A DNA stretch of 64,000 nucleotides from Chryseobacterium sp. ZHDP1. GTDB taxonomy: Bacteria; Bacteroidota; Bacteroidia; Flavobacteriales; Weeksellaceae. The position numbers and the translations under genes are program-made. The notes under the pieces were generated by a model that saw nothing but the letters and a program-made list of their open reading frames with translations, ran no database searches and had not been told where the DNA came from. The stretch is taken from contig NZ_CP075682.1 in the NCBI RefSeq assembly GCF_018603435.1, positions 620,001-684,000 on the forward strand, given 5' to 3'. Of the stretch, positions 34,501-42,987 are shown piece by piece (the first letter of the stretch is position 1; every line of letters starts with the position of its first letter).

Positions 34501-35532
34501 ATGAAATTTTCATTCAAAAACGACTATTCGGAAGGTTGTCATCCCAATATTTTAAAAGCTCTTGCAGAGCATAATCTCGATCAGCAAGCCGGATACGGAG
34601 AAGACCGGTATTCTTTAGAAGCCAAAGCACTGATAAAAGAAAAAATGAACAGTTCAGATTCTGATGTTTATTTTGTTTCGGGCGGAACGCAGGCAAATCT
34701 TATCGTTATTTCCTCGGTTTTAAGACCTTATCAATGTGCTGTTTCTGCATCTACAGGACATATTCTCAACAATGAAACCGGAGCGATTGAAGCAACAGGA
34801 CATAAAATTCTGAGCATTGAAAAAGCAGACGGAAAATTAACTCCTGATGACATTATTCCGGTTCTGGAAAATCATAAAAATGTTCCGCATCAGGTAATGC
34901 CGAAGCTGGTATATATATCGAATTCTACGGAATTGGGAACGATTTATACCCTAAAAGAATTGCAAGAACTTTCTACATTCTGTAAAGAAAAAGGTCTTTA
35001 TCTGTTCATGGACGGTGCGAGAATGGGACATGGTTTAACCTCCGAAATCAGTAATCTTACGCTGGAAAAAGTGGCAGAACTGACTGATATTTTTTATCTG
35101 GGAGGAACCAAAAACGGAGCTTTAATCGGAGAAGCAATTGTCATCAACAATAAAGATTTACAGCAGGATTTTGCATTCAATATCAAACAGAAAGGAGCGT
35201 TGCTTGCCAAAGGAAGACTTCTGGGAATTCAGTTTTTGGAACTGATGAAAAATGATCTGTACTTTGATCTGGCAAAACACGCCAATTCGCAGGCGATGAA
35301 GATGAAAAATGCTATGAAAGAAAGGGGAGTACAGTTTTTATCTGATACATACACCAATCAGATTTTCCCGATTCTGAGTCATGATTTAATTGAAAAACTA
35401 TCTGAAAAGTTTGAATTTTATGTCTGGAAGAAAATCGAGGAGCATTTTTCTGCTGTCCGACTCATCACTTCCTGGAATACAGATGATGAAGCCGTAAACA
35501 GATTTATTGCAATTATTAATAAAGAATTATAA
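34501..35532 (+). CDS. ltaE: Threonine aldolase family PLP enzyme
   Basis: 343 aa. Beta-eliminating-lyase fold: NDYSEGCHPNILKAL near the N-terminus, FVSGGTQANL, ISNSTELGTIYT, FMDGARMGHGL with the cofactor Asp, and the PLP lysine in YLGGTKNGALIGEA. It most likely cleaves threonine or allo-threonine to glycine and acetaldehyde, though phenylserine-type substrates are possible. Divergent from the DtxR-type gene, with 84 bp between. Confidence 0.88.
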   Translation: MKFSFKNDYSEGCHPNILKALAEHNLDQQAGYGEDRYSLEAKALIKEKMNSSDSDVYFVSGGTQANLIVISSVLRPYQCAVSASTGHILNNETGAIEATGHKILSIEKADGKLTPDDIIPVLENHKNVPHQVMPKLVYISNSTELGTIYTLKELQELSTFCKEKGLYLFMDGARMGHGLTSEISNLTLEKVAELTDIFYLGGTKNGALIGEAIVINNKDLQQDFAFNIKQKGALLAKGRLLGIQFLELMKNDLYFDLAKHANSQAMKMKNAMKERGVQFLSDTYTNQIFPILSHDLIEKLSEKFEFYVWKKIEEHFSAVRLITSWNTDDEAVNRFIAIINKEL

Positions 35533-35562
35533 AAAAAATGCGACCGATTTTGGTTGCATTTA
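35532..35562. terminator. Bidirectional terminator of the aldolase and lipoprotein genes
   Basis: Stem AAATGCGACC / GGTTGCATTT (one G-T pair). An eight-A run before it serves the minus strand well; the plus-strand T-run is weaker. Confidence 0.7.
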
Positions 35563-35578
35563 TATTATTGCAGACTTC

Positions 35579-36082
35579 TTATTCTAAAGCCTTTGTAACC
35601 GTATTGCAATCAGCGGTTTTAAGGTTTCTGCCACCTTCATATTTTATCTTTTTTTCACTGGCGTATTTTGTTCCGGTTTCAGCATCCCGTCCGCCGATTC
35701 CTTCCATTAAGCCGTCTTTGGTCTGTATAAAATAGATGTCGTTTTTATTTCCTGAAACCCCTTCAGAAGCAAATTCATACGTCAGTTTAAGCGTATCTCC
35801 AGATTTAATTCCGCTTAAAGTACCTTTATTGCTGTCTTTTTCGCTGTTTTTGGTCGCCATTTTTCCGGTGATGGTTCCAAGATTATCGTCAATGCTTACA
35901 AATATAGTATCTTTTCCGGTAACTCCCATGTAACAGAATGATTTCGCACCTAGTGTATCGATCACTTTTTCTGTTGTCGCAGCAGTATCCGCAGAAACTT
36001 TATCAGCAGCAGGAGCTTCCGGCTTTTTGTTGCAGTTAAACAATACAATGGATAATGAACTTAATAAAAGTAATTTTTTCAT
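35579..36082 (-). CDS. Lipoprotein of unknown function
   Basis: 167 aa from the ATG at 36082; the longer frame adds seven residues before the signal sequence and is unlikely. Lipobox LFNC, then KKPEAPAADKVSADTAAT, a low-complexity linker, and a small beta-rich domain: FCYMGVTGKDTIFVSIDDNL, GTLSGIKSGDTLKLTYEFAS, KNDIYFIQTKDGLMEGIGG. Probably anchored in the inner leaflet of the outer membrane or periplasm. The family is not recognised. Confidence 0.75.
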   Translation of the reverse strand: MKKLLLLSSLSIVLFNCNKKPEAPAADKVSADTAATTEKVIDTLGAKSFCYMGVTGKDTIFVSIDDNLGTITGKMATKNSEKDSNKGTLSGIKSGDTLKLTYEFASEGVSGNKNDIYFIQTKDGLMEGIGGRDAETGTKYASEKKIKYEGGRNLKTADCNTVTKALE

Positions 36083-36233
36083 AACCTTATTATTTATAGT
36101 CAAATTTTTTCGATCTTACTAAAATACTAATTTCCGAGCTACTTTAATTTTAAATTTTATTGAAATAATGATTTATTGTTAATTTCTAAACAATAAAATT
36201 TTATCCTAAAAGCCTTAAGCCTTATTTAAAAAA

Positions 36234-36812
36234 TTAATCATTTAAACCTTTTCCGTTAAGAATTTCCGGAATGTATTTTTCAATTCTGGATATTCTGGTT
36301 TTTGGTTGTTTAGCTGAGGAAAAATAGAGTAGATATGCCCGTTGTCTTCCCTGAGTTAATGTTTCAAAAGCTTTCTGAAGTTCAGGATTCTCATTTAGTT
36401 TTTGAGCAAATTCTTCAGGTATGTTGAATTCATTCGTTTTTTTCATTTCAACCTTCACTCCGGATTCTTCAATTTCCACCGCTTCGAATATATAATCGTT
36501 TAAAACATGCTCTAAATCAATGATCTGTTGCAGGTTTGTAAAGCGAATCTGTCTTGCAGCCTGTACATTTTCAGTCTGTTGAATCAAAATATTTTCAGCA
36601 TCCTTCATCAAAGCACCTTTGAAAAAGAGGAGTGCACAATATTCTTTAAAACCATGAATTAAGAAAATATTTTTTCCTTCGTATGTATAGCACGGGCATC
36701 CCCATTTTAAATCTTCTGTAAGCTCAGTCTTCAAGGCAATTGTCCTTAATTTTTCAAATTCTGCTTGCCATTGTCCGGTTTTATTAAAAAAGAAATCAAC
36801 TTTTGGATTCAT
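36234..36812 (-). CDS. YdeI/OmdA-like protein with DUF1801 domain
   Basis: 192 aa, no signal peptide. The first ~120 residues have the DUF1801 pattern (DLKWGCPCYTYEGKNIFLIH, ALLFFKGALM). The C-terminal part has the bacteriocin-protection YdeI/OmpD-associated motif (FNIPEEFAQKLNENPELQKA, then GRQRAYLLYFSSAKQPKTRI). Members are annotated as bacteriocin-protection or stress proteins, but the mechanism is unknown. It stands alone. Confidence 0.8.
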   Translation of the reverse strand: MNPKVDFFFNKTGQWQAEFEKLRTIALKTELTEDLKWGCPCYTYEGKNIFLIHGFKEYCALLFFKGALMKDAENILIQQTENVQAARQIRFTNLQQIIDLEHVLNDYIFEAVEIEESGVKVEMKKTNEFNIPEEFAQKLNENPELQKAFETLTQGRQRAYLLYFSSAKQPKTRISRIEKYIPEILNGKGLND

Positions 36813-37397
36813 ATTATGATTGGTAGTTATACAAATTTATACAAAATCAAATTTATTCATTTTTTAGATTTCGATAATAAAAGATGTTTATGTTTATAAG
36901 ATTATTTAGATCCTCAAAATCAGATAAAATGTAAAATATGCGCGAGACAGAAGCATACCTTTTTAATGCGCATAATTGCCATTGTAAATTATCTAAATAG
37001 CATAGGTAGAGCTTTGCTTCATAATGCTTTAAAACGCCTGAATATCGATGAATAAAGAATTTATCAATAGAAAATAATTTCAGAATACTCTATTTGATGA
37101 ATAAATAAAAATCCTATAATTTATATTATGTTAAATTGAAGGTATTTAGGAATTTATTGAAATGATAAATCCGCTATATTTTTTTCATGATCCGATTTTT
37201 TAAAATTAGAACTTACTATAATGCTTAATCCAAAATCAGCGCTTATTATTTGTATCCAAAACTTTCTTTAAAAGTTTTAATCTCACGTTTGACAGCCGAC
37301 TCTAGCAAAATATTTTTTCAAAAGAACTTATCCACAACTGCCCTAAAACTTAGGATTCTCGGACAAACTTGTGTATTTTTACGCTTTAATTTTTTAT
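36813..37397. other. Long intergenic region before the XRE/S24 regulator
   Basis: 585 bp, very AT-rich, no credible coding frame. It contains one perfect DnaA-box-like TTATCCACA (37328-37336) and a short palindrome CCTAAAACTTAGG (37342-37354) just upstream of the regulator, possibly its operator. Confidence 0.4.
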
Positions 37398-38078
37398 ATG
37401 TCGATTTTTTCAGAAAATATCAGACTTTTACGCGCCAAATTAGGAAAAACCCAGCGCGAATTGTCTCAAAAAATACAGATCACAGCTTCCAGATACAGTT
37501 CTTATGAAAACGGAAAATCTAAACCTCCGGTTGATGTTTTAATAAAAATTTCGAGAATTTTTAACGTTAGTATTGATCTGCTGCTGTCTGTAGATTTAAC
37601 AAAACATGCGCTTGAAGATATGCTGAAACTTCCTGATAACCGCATTGTTCTGCCTGTAATGGTAGATCAGAACGGCGATGAAAGCATTGAAATTGTTTCA
37701 CAGAAGGCTTCTATGGGTTATTTAACGGGTTACAGCGACCCAGATTATATTGAAAGTTTACAGAGAATTTCTCTGCCGTTTCTTAAAAACGGAAAATTTC
37801 GGGCATTTCCTGCGAATGGAGATTCTATGCCTCCCTTTAAGAACGGTTCATACATCATCGGAAAATATGTGGAAGGTCTTAATGATCTGAAATCCGGTAA
37901 CACTTACGTTTTCATTACTTTAAACGACGGTATTACTTACAAACGTCTGAAATCTATAAATGAAAATTCTTTAACAGTTGCTGCAGATAATACATTTTAC
38001 AAACCTTACGAAATTCCTCTAAATGAAATTGTTGAAGTATGGCAATACGCAACTGGAATTTTTCCGGAAGATTTTTAA
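37398..38078 (+). CDS. XRE-family HTH regulator with S24 (LexA/CI-like) C-terminal domain
   Basis: 226 aa from the ATG at 37398; the longer frame begins at GTG 37371 within what should be the promoter. HTH: RLLRAKLGKTQRELSQKI ... SRYSSYENGKSKPPVDVLIK (residues 8-50). The C-terminal S24 domain has the serine in FPANGDSMPPFKNG and the lysine in ITYKRL, so the Ser/Lys dyad is present; an obvious Ala-Gly cleavage site is not. It may sense DNA damage or another stress. No phage genes surround it, so it is probably a chromosomal regulator. Confidence 0.83.
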   Translation: MSIFSENIRLLRAKLGKTQRELSQKIQITASRYSSYENGKSKPPVDVLIKISRIFNVSIDLLLSVDLTKHALEDMLKLPDNRIVLPVMVDQNGDESIEIVSQKASMGYLTGYSDPDYIESLQRISLPFLKNGKFRAFPANGDSMPPFKNGSYIIGKYVEGLNDLKSGNTYVFITLNDGITYKRLKSINENSLTVAADNTFYKPYEIPLNEIVEVWQYATGIFPEDF

Positions 38079-38221
38079 TAGGGAAATTATCAATGTACTA
38101 CTCTATCAGAATTTAAATGATTATCATATTACTTAATATTATGTTAAATTCCAATTCATGCTGTTTCTCCAAAAATCCGTTGAAACTTTAATTGTCATAT
38201 TATCAAATTCTATTAATAAAT

Positions 38222-38252
38222 AAAGGCAGGAAAATTCTCCTGCCCTCTTTTA
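38222..38252. terminator. Terminator between the XRE/S24 gene and the secreted trio
   Basis: Stem GGCAGGA / TCCTGCC, T-rich on both sides. The rest of the 315-bp gap 38079-38393 shows nothing notable. Confidence 0.7.
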
Positions 38253-38393
38253 ATTTGTTGAAAAACAAATCGGTACAGTCTTCAGATTAATGAATAATAT
38301 TTGCCTAATTTTACTTGCATGAAAAAGAAAAGCTGTTATAAACTTAATAATTAATGATTATTATATCTCTGTATAAGCTATTAATATCAATAA

Positions 38394-39242
38394 TTATATT
38401 TTCCACCATGTGAAAGATGTTTTATTGGCAAAATTCCCTGGGTTGCCCTTTAAAGTCCATGTCGGAGATGTTGCACCACCTCCATTATATCTACCTATGT
38501 AAATCTTAAAGGTATCTCCCTGTACTACTCCGCCACCCGAAAGTGTTACTGAATAGGTTGTAGCATCAGAACCAAAGCAATAGGGATTAAGTTCTGCAAG
38601 ATCCAGTAATGTTTCTGATCCAGAACGTACTCTTACCAAATATATGTAAAAAATACCTCTCCCTGTACCGGATGTAGTACCATATAATCTAAAAGAAAAA
38701 GCATATGATCCGTCTGAAGGAGCCGTTATTGTACCAAAATTAAGTACTGTAGCTCCAGAGGTAGATCCGGAAAGAGAATTCCCTGTTGTTGCATCTGAAA
38801 GCAAGTCTACTACCGCTGAACTATTAGCTGAAGAAGCAGGAACAAGCTGTTTCCAGGATGTACCATCATAGTATGTAACCCCTTTATTAAGGGTAGCACT
38901 AGTAGTTGTATTATAAACTATCATACCAATAGAAGGAGAAGATATGGTTGTAATATCGTTACTTCCTGTCAAAGCTAATCTTGGAGGAAGAAATCCCTTA
39001 TTCGTAGCGTTTATCTCTAAGGCAGCATCACTATTTGGATTTGTCGTGCCAATTCCGACGTTGCCTGCTGAAGTAACTACGAAATCATTTTTCTGTTGTG
39101 TCGCAGAAGGTATTTCTGCTATTGGATTATCTTTTCCTCCGTCTATATGAAATACTCCTTGAGGATTTGCAGTATGAATACCCGTTTGAGAGTATATTGC
39201 TGTTGAGAGAGCAATAGCGATTGTTAAAATTATTTTTTTCAT
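38394..39242 (-). CDS. Secreted protein with N-terminal GIGT-type repeats, trio member 1
   Basis: 282 aa. Signal peptide MKKIILTIAIALSTAIYSQ. The next ~130 residues are shared with the two genes upstream: GIHTANPQGVFHIDGGKDNP, PSATQQKNDFVVTSAGNVGI, then GFLPPRLALTGSNDITTISS. The GIGTxxP motif is common in surface-fibre-like Bacteroidota proteins and may form a stalk. The C-terminal ~140 residues are a unique Ser/Thr/Gly-rich beta domain (SDGSYAFSFRLYGTTSGTGR). No type IX sorting domain is visible. Function unknown; adhesin-like is a guess. Confidence 0.7.
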   Translation of the reverse strand: MKKIILTIAIALSTAIYSQTGIHTANPQGVFHIDGGKDNPIAEIPSATQQKNDFVVTSAGNVGIGTTNPNSDAALEINATNKGFLPPRLALTGSNDITTISSPSIGMIVYNTTTSATLNKGVTYYDGTSWKQLVPASSANSSAVVDLLSDATTGNSLSGSTSGATVLNFGTITAPSDGSYAFSFRLYGTTSGTGRGIFYIYLVRVRSGSETLLDLAELNPYCFGSDATTYSVTLSGGGVVQGDTFKIYIGRYNGGGATSPTWTLKGNPGNFANKTSFTWWKI

Positions 39243-39309
39243 TGAATTAATTATCCAGTATATAAATGCCTTTTCATTATGTTTGTTTTTTTTTTATAGA
39301 ATGTTAAGA

Positions 39310-40500
39310 CTAATTTTTTGTAAGTCTTAGAAACAACTTATCCTTACCTCCAGAAATCCCAATTTCTGAGTTTACAACAATATCAGCTTCAGTAGTAAAA
39401 GATTTCAGTTTTCCTGTTGTTTTATCTACAAGAACAGTAGTAATTACCGTTCCTTCCGTATTATTAATTGCACCAAAATCATACATTTGGGTCCATGTAT
39501 TTTGCAGTAAAGCTGTGTTTTTTATAGCAGATGTACCACTGTTAAATTGTCCGCCATCACCTACTCCCCAATACGAATAAGATAACATTACCTGGGTAGC
39601 TCCATAGGTCTGTTTAACCTCAAGCTTTTGGTTTGCTGTGGTTCCATTATATCTTACACAGAAATTTCCGCCGTCAAAACAGGTAACAGACGCTGTAGGA
39701 GTTGTTGTATCAATATCATACCCTGCAGAAGTTGTACTTCCCGCTATCGTAACTACTCCGCCTCCTACATTGGCAGTTGTACAAGAAACACCTGAAAAAA
39801 AAGGTATTAAGGTGGAATTTATATTAATATTGCTTTCAGTAGGTGAACTTACGGTCGGGGTTCCGGTTACGGAAAAATAAAGATATCCATTGCCGATAGC
39901 TAAGGTTCCGGGATTTAATTTAAAAGTAAGTCCATTCACTGTTGTGGTGGTTCCTCCTGTATAGTTTCCACCATTTCCATCAGAATAAGGAACAGCAAGA
40001 GTACCTGCGTAAGACACACCTGAAGTATAGGTAGAAGGAGTAAGAAAAGCAGATCCGCAGTTAATTTGTGATAATGATGGAGCTATAAGAGTAGAACTTG
40101 GAATACTTCTCCATTCTGAGCCGTTCCAAAATACATATCCAATGTAAGAAAGCCCTGCCGTTCCTGTATTGTATACTATAAGTCCATTAGCCGGAGCTGC
40201 AATCGTAACCACATCTGTGGAACTTGTCAATGCGACTCTGGGTAATAAGACGCCTTTATCTGTTGCAGTAATATCCAAAACAGATGAAGCTGCTGGCTGA
40301 ACAGTTCCTATCCCAACTTTTCCGGAAGAAGTTACTATAAAATCATTTTTTTGCTGTGTAACAGAAGGTATTCCAATATTAGAATTATCCTTAGCTCCGT
40401 CTACATGAAACGCTCCCTGAGGGTTTGCAGTATTTACTCCAACTTGAGTAAATGCTTTTAAAAAGGCAAATAAGCCAATTATAATTGAAATTTTTTTCAT
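39310..40500 (-). CDS. Secreted protein with N-terminal GIGT-type repeats, trio member 2
   Basis: 396 aa. Signal peptide ending FTQ, then VGVNTANPQGAFHVDGAKDN, PSVTQQKNDFIVTSSGKVGI, KGVLLPRVALTSSTDVVTIA, as in the other two. A middle module (YVFWNGSEWRSIPS, AGTLAVPYSDGNGGNYTGGT, NGLTFKLNPGTLAIGNGYLY) is shared with member 3 only. The C-terminus differs (VTTVLVDKTTGKLKSFTTEA). Separated from its neighbours by 67 and 158 bp; cotranscription is possible. Confidence 0.7.
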   Translation of the reverse strand: MKKISIIIGLFAFLKAFTQVGVNTANPQGAFHVDGAKDNSNIGIPSVTQQKNDFIVTSSGKVGIGTVQPAASSVLDITATDKGVLLPRVALTSSTDVVTIAAPANGLIVYNTGTAGLSYIGYVFWNGSEWRSIPSSTLIAPSLSQINCGSAFLTPSTYTSGVSYAGTLAVPYSDGNGGNYTGGTTTTVNGLTFKLNPGTLAIGNGYLYFSVTGTPTVSSPTESNININSTLIPFFSGVSCTTANVGGGVVTIAGSTTSAGYDIDTTTPTASVTCFDGGNFCVRYNGTTANQKLEVKQTYGATQVMLSYSYWGVGDGGQFNSGTSAIKNTALLQNTWTQMYDFGAINNTEGTVITTVLVDKTTGKLKSFTTEADIVVNSEIGISGGKDKLFLRLTKN

Positions 40501-40658
40501 TTGATTAATAAAATTATATGTATATTTTTTATTTTACATTATTGCCATACTACTATGAATGATTATAATAATTGTTTAAGTGATGGAAACATTAATGTCA
40601 TTTATCAGATTTACCGTTCAAACTAATCTATAAACCATATTTGACAGCTATTTAATTT

Positions 40659-41807
40659 TTATTGTGGACTTAGTAATTCGACGAAAATGGTAATGGATGA
40701 TGTTAAGAATGGGAATACACCGCTTGCTGCCATGTCTGCATTTCCTACAACAGTAATTCTATATACCTGCTTACTTTCAAATAAACTTATCGTTGTTTGT
40801 GCAGAATCTCTATTAAAAACATTAAAATTAGCAGGGAAATTAGTCCAAGAATTTGCAGTGATATCATTTTGGGCGTAATAAGAAAAAAATGCTCCTCCGG
40901 TTCCGCCTTTCCAATACCAGATCGATGTTCTCTGGTTCATCGCATTCACTCTGTATTGTAAATTACCATTTGGCGAATCATATCTCACAGATAAATTTCC
41001 TATGGTTGTAATAGAATTGGTAGGTGTATTTGAATCAATTGGGGTTGTAACATTTCTTACATATTGAAGGTTTGAGACAGAAGAATTCTGCCCAATTGTA
41101 GCATTACATGACTGCCCTAGAAAAGTTAAGGGAATACTTACTGTATTAGGAGAACTAAAGTTAGGTGTACCACTTACTGAGTAAGTAATACTGCCGTTTC
41201 CATTGTTTAAATTTCCTGGGTTTAAAGTAAAAGTTAATCCGTTTTGAGTATATGGAACTGTAGAATTATATCTGCCTCCGTTTCCTCCTGTATACGGAAC
41301 AGTTAACGTTCCGCTGTACGCCGTTCCGGAAATAAATACGGAGGGAAAAACACTTGCTCCTGAGCAAGTTAAAGAAGTAATTGTAGGATTTACAACAGAT
41401 TTATCATCAAAAGATTTCCATTCGGAACCATTCCAATATACATATCCTGCATAGGAAAGTCCTGCAGTTCCGGTATTGTACACCATGAGTCCATTAGCAG
41501 GAGATGTTATTGTTGTTATATCTGTAGAACTTGTTAGAGCAATTCTCGGCATCAGTACACCTTTATCCACAGAGTTAATATCTAAAACAGAAGATGTTGA
41601 AGGTTGGGTTATTCCTATCCCTACTCTTCCGGTTGAAGTTACAACAAAATCATTTCTTTGTTGTATTGCAGAAGGTGTACCTGTATTAGGGTTATCTTTC
41701 CCCCCATCAACATGAAATATCGCCTGCGGATTCGTATTGTTGATACCTATTTGAGAATATGTCAGAGCTGATATACTTAAGGTAATTGGTAAAATTATTT
41801 TTTTCAT
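40659..41807 (-). CDS. Secreted protein with N-terminal GIGT-type repeats, trio member 3
   Basis: 382 aa from the ATG at 41807 (MKKIILPITLSISALTYSQ). A longer frame runs into the HTH gene upstream and would hide the signal peptide, so it is rejected. The N-terminal module (GINNTNPQAIFHVDGGKDNP, then NDFVVTSTGRVGIGITQPST) and middle module (YVYWNGSEWKSFDD, SGTLTVPYTGGNGGRYNSTV, NGLTFTLNPGNLNNGNGSIT) are as in member 2. The C-terminus (NMAD-like, SSITIFVELLSPQ) is unique. Same modules with different ends suggests diversification of a displayed tip. Confidence 0.7.
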   Translation of the reverse strand: MKKIILPITLSISALTYSQIGINNTNPQAIFHVDGGKDNPNTGTPSAIQQRNDFVVTSTGRVGIGITQPSTSSVLDINSVDKGVLMPRIALTSSTDITTITSPANGLMVYNTGTAGLSYAGYVYWNGSEWKSFDDKSVVNPTITSLTCSGASVFPSVFISGTAYSGTLTVPYTGGNGGRYNSTVPYTQNGLTFTLNPGNLNNGNGSITYSVSGTPNFSSPNTVSIPLTFLGQSCNATIGQNSSVSNLQYVRNVTTPIDSNTPTNSITTIGNLSVRYDSPNGNLQYRVNAMNQRTSIWYWKGGTGGAFFSYYAQNDITANSWTNFPANFNVFNRDSAQTTISLFESKQVYRITVVGNADMAASGVFPFLTSSITIFVELLSPQ

Positions 41808-41872
41808 TACAAATTTTTTAATATTTATGTTTTTAGAATCTTTAGTATTAATGAGATTATCATTTTTACAAA

Positions 41873-42187
41873 TTATATCTGAAACTTTTTTTTCCATTTT
41901 GCAATCGTATTTCTGCTCATTTTAAAATGATTCGCAAGTTGAGTATTGTTCATTTTATTTTTTTTTTGATAGTCAAGTATTTTGAGGATATCAGATTTAT
42001 CATAGAATTTGTGTTTTTGATTTGTTTGATAATAATCCTCAGTCCCAAATATTCTTTTATTAATTTCTATAATATCCATAGAGGTAAGAGGCTCTTTCAA
42101 TAGTATTTTTTCACAGCTATGCATTTTTTCCGGATATCTTAGAGTCAGAATATCCATATAAATACTTTTATAATTTGGTCTGCTCAT
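41873..42187 (-). CDS. Small HTH protein, second of a pair
   Basis: 104 aa. Its C-terminal half is a helix-turn-helix of the transposase/resolvase type: ILKILDYQKKNKMNNTQLAN, then HFKMSRNTIAKWKKKF. The N-terminus (NYKSIYMDILTLRYPEKM) is unknown. The start overlaps the preceding HTH gene by 20 nt, so they are coupled. There is no catalytic domain of any recombinase, so it is more likely a regulator derived from a mobile-element HTH than an active transposase. Confidence 0.7.
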   Translation of the reverse strand: MSRPNYKSIYMDILTLRYPEKMHSCEKILLKEPLTSMDIIEINKRIFGTEDYYQTNQKHKFYDKSDILKILDYQKKNKMNNTQLANHFKMSRNTIAKWKKKFQI

Positions 42188-42632
42188 TATGATTTTGAGA
42201 TTTTTCCGTATATTTTTCTATCCATTTGTATAATGTTGTTTTAGGAATATTATAATCTTCAATTACCTGTTTTTTTGTTTTTTCCCCCGTCTGTATAATT
42301 TCAAGTATAAAATAGATAATCTCCTTTGTATATATATTTTTACGGAATTGAGGCAATTTTGAGTGTATTTGTTTTTTTTTCTTATAATCCCTTTTCTCCG
42401 GTGGAGAAAAAAGGATTAAATGCTGTGTATAAATCCTGAAAAAATCATAATCCAGAAGTTTACTCCATTTCATCAAAAGATCTGTATCAATACTTTTGCA
42501 ATCATACATTTTTACAATATCATATTCAGAACATTTCATAAAATTACAGATGCGCTCAGTCTCAATATTCTTTTCTTTCACACGAAACTTAATAAGATTT
42601 CCGATATGGATTGTTTTAAAGTTTATTTGCAT
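42168..42632 (-). CDS. Small HTH protein, first of a pair
   Basis: 154 aa from the ATG at 42632; the longer start is a TTG. The N-terminal ~80 residues look like an XRE-type domain (HIGNLIKFRVKEKNIETERI, then MYDCKSIDTDLLMKWSKLLD); the C-terminal part has a transposase-type HTH (TKEIIYFILEIIQTGEKTKK, IPKTTLYKWIEKYTEK). So two DNA-binding modules may be present. It lies upstream of the coupled HTH gene and the three secreted-protein genes on the same strand; control of those genes is possible but not shown. Confidence 0.7.
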   Translation of the reverse strand: MQINFKTIHIGNLIKFRVKEKNIETERICNFMKCSEYDIVKMYDCKSIDTDLLMKWSKLLDYDFFRIYTQHLILFSPPEKRDYKKKKQIHSKLPQFRKNIYTKEIIYFILEIIQTGEKTKKQVIEDYNIPKTTLYKWIEKYTEKSQNHNEQTKL

Positions 42633-42987
42633 TTTAGTTAAAATTTGATCTGGCAAAATTGAATTACGAATCCCTACTTTGTCGTTTATCGTTCGTTATA
42701 AGATATTCTACATTCATATTTCTGTCTGCAAAATTTGTAAATGTTTTCAGGCTAAAAAAGAAAAGTATGCAACATTTTCTATAAAAAATGACATAAATGT
42801 AATGTGTCCCTAAGTAAATAAATCTGAAATTAAAACCTTATTAATATATTGTATAACAATTATTTATATAAATTAAACATCTACAGTCAGCGATTTTTCT
42901 AGGAAATTTTAATTTTAGAAATAATAAACACAATTTAAAAGCATTATTTAAAACAAAATCAAAGTATATCTTTGCTTTAATTTTTTA
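42633..42987. other. Divergent intergenic region between the HTH pair and the TPR regulator
   Basis: 355 bp, strongly AT-rich, no coding frame. The only clear element is the -7 box TATCTTTG at 42967-42974 for the rightward gene. Confidence 0.5.
42967..42974 (+). promoter_or_regulatory. -7 element for the TPR/AraC regulator
   Basis: TATCTTTG, 13 bases before the ATG at 42988. Confidence 0.65.

Noticed and set aside
37328-37336. Perfect DnaA box TTATCCACA
   Set aside because: Only one copy was noticed, with no cluster, no dnaA/dnaN nearby and no AT-rich unwinding pattern specific to it; not an origin.
38394-41807. Secreted trio as type IX secretion substrates
   Set aside because: No C-terminal sorting domain such as the one on the endonuclease at 1770-1985.
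40659-41897. Longer version of trio member 3
   Set aside because: The extension overlaps the HTH gene and would place residues before a good signal peptide.
41873-42632. HTH pair as an insertion sequence
   Set aside because: No DDE or serine recombinase domain, no terminal inverted repeats or target duplication seen; kept as regulators.
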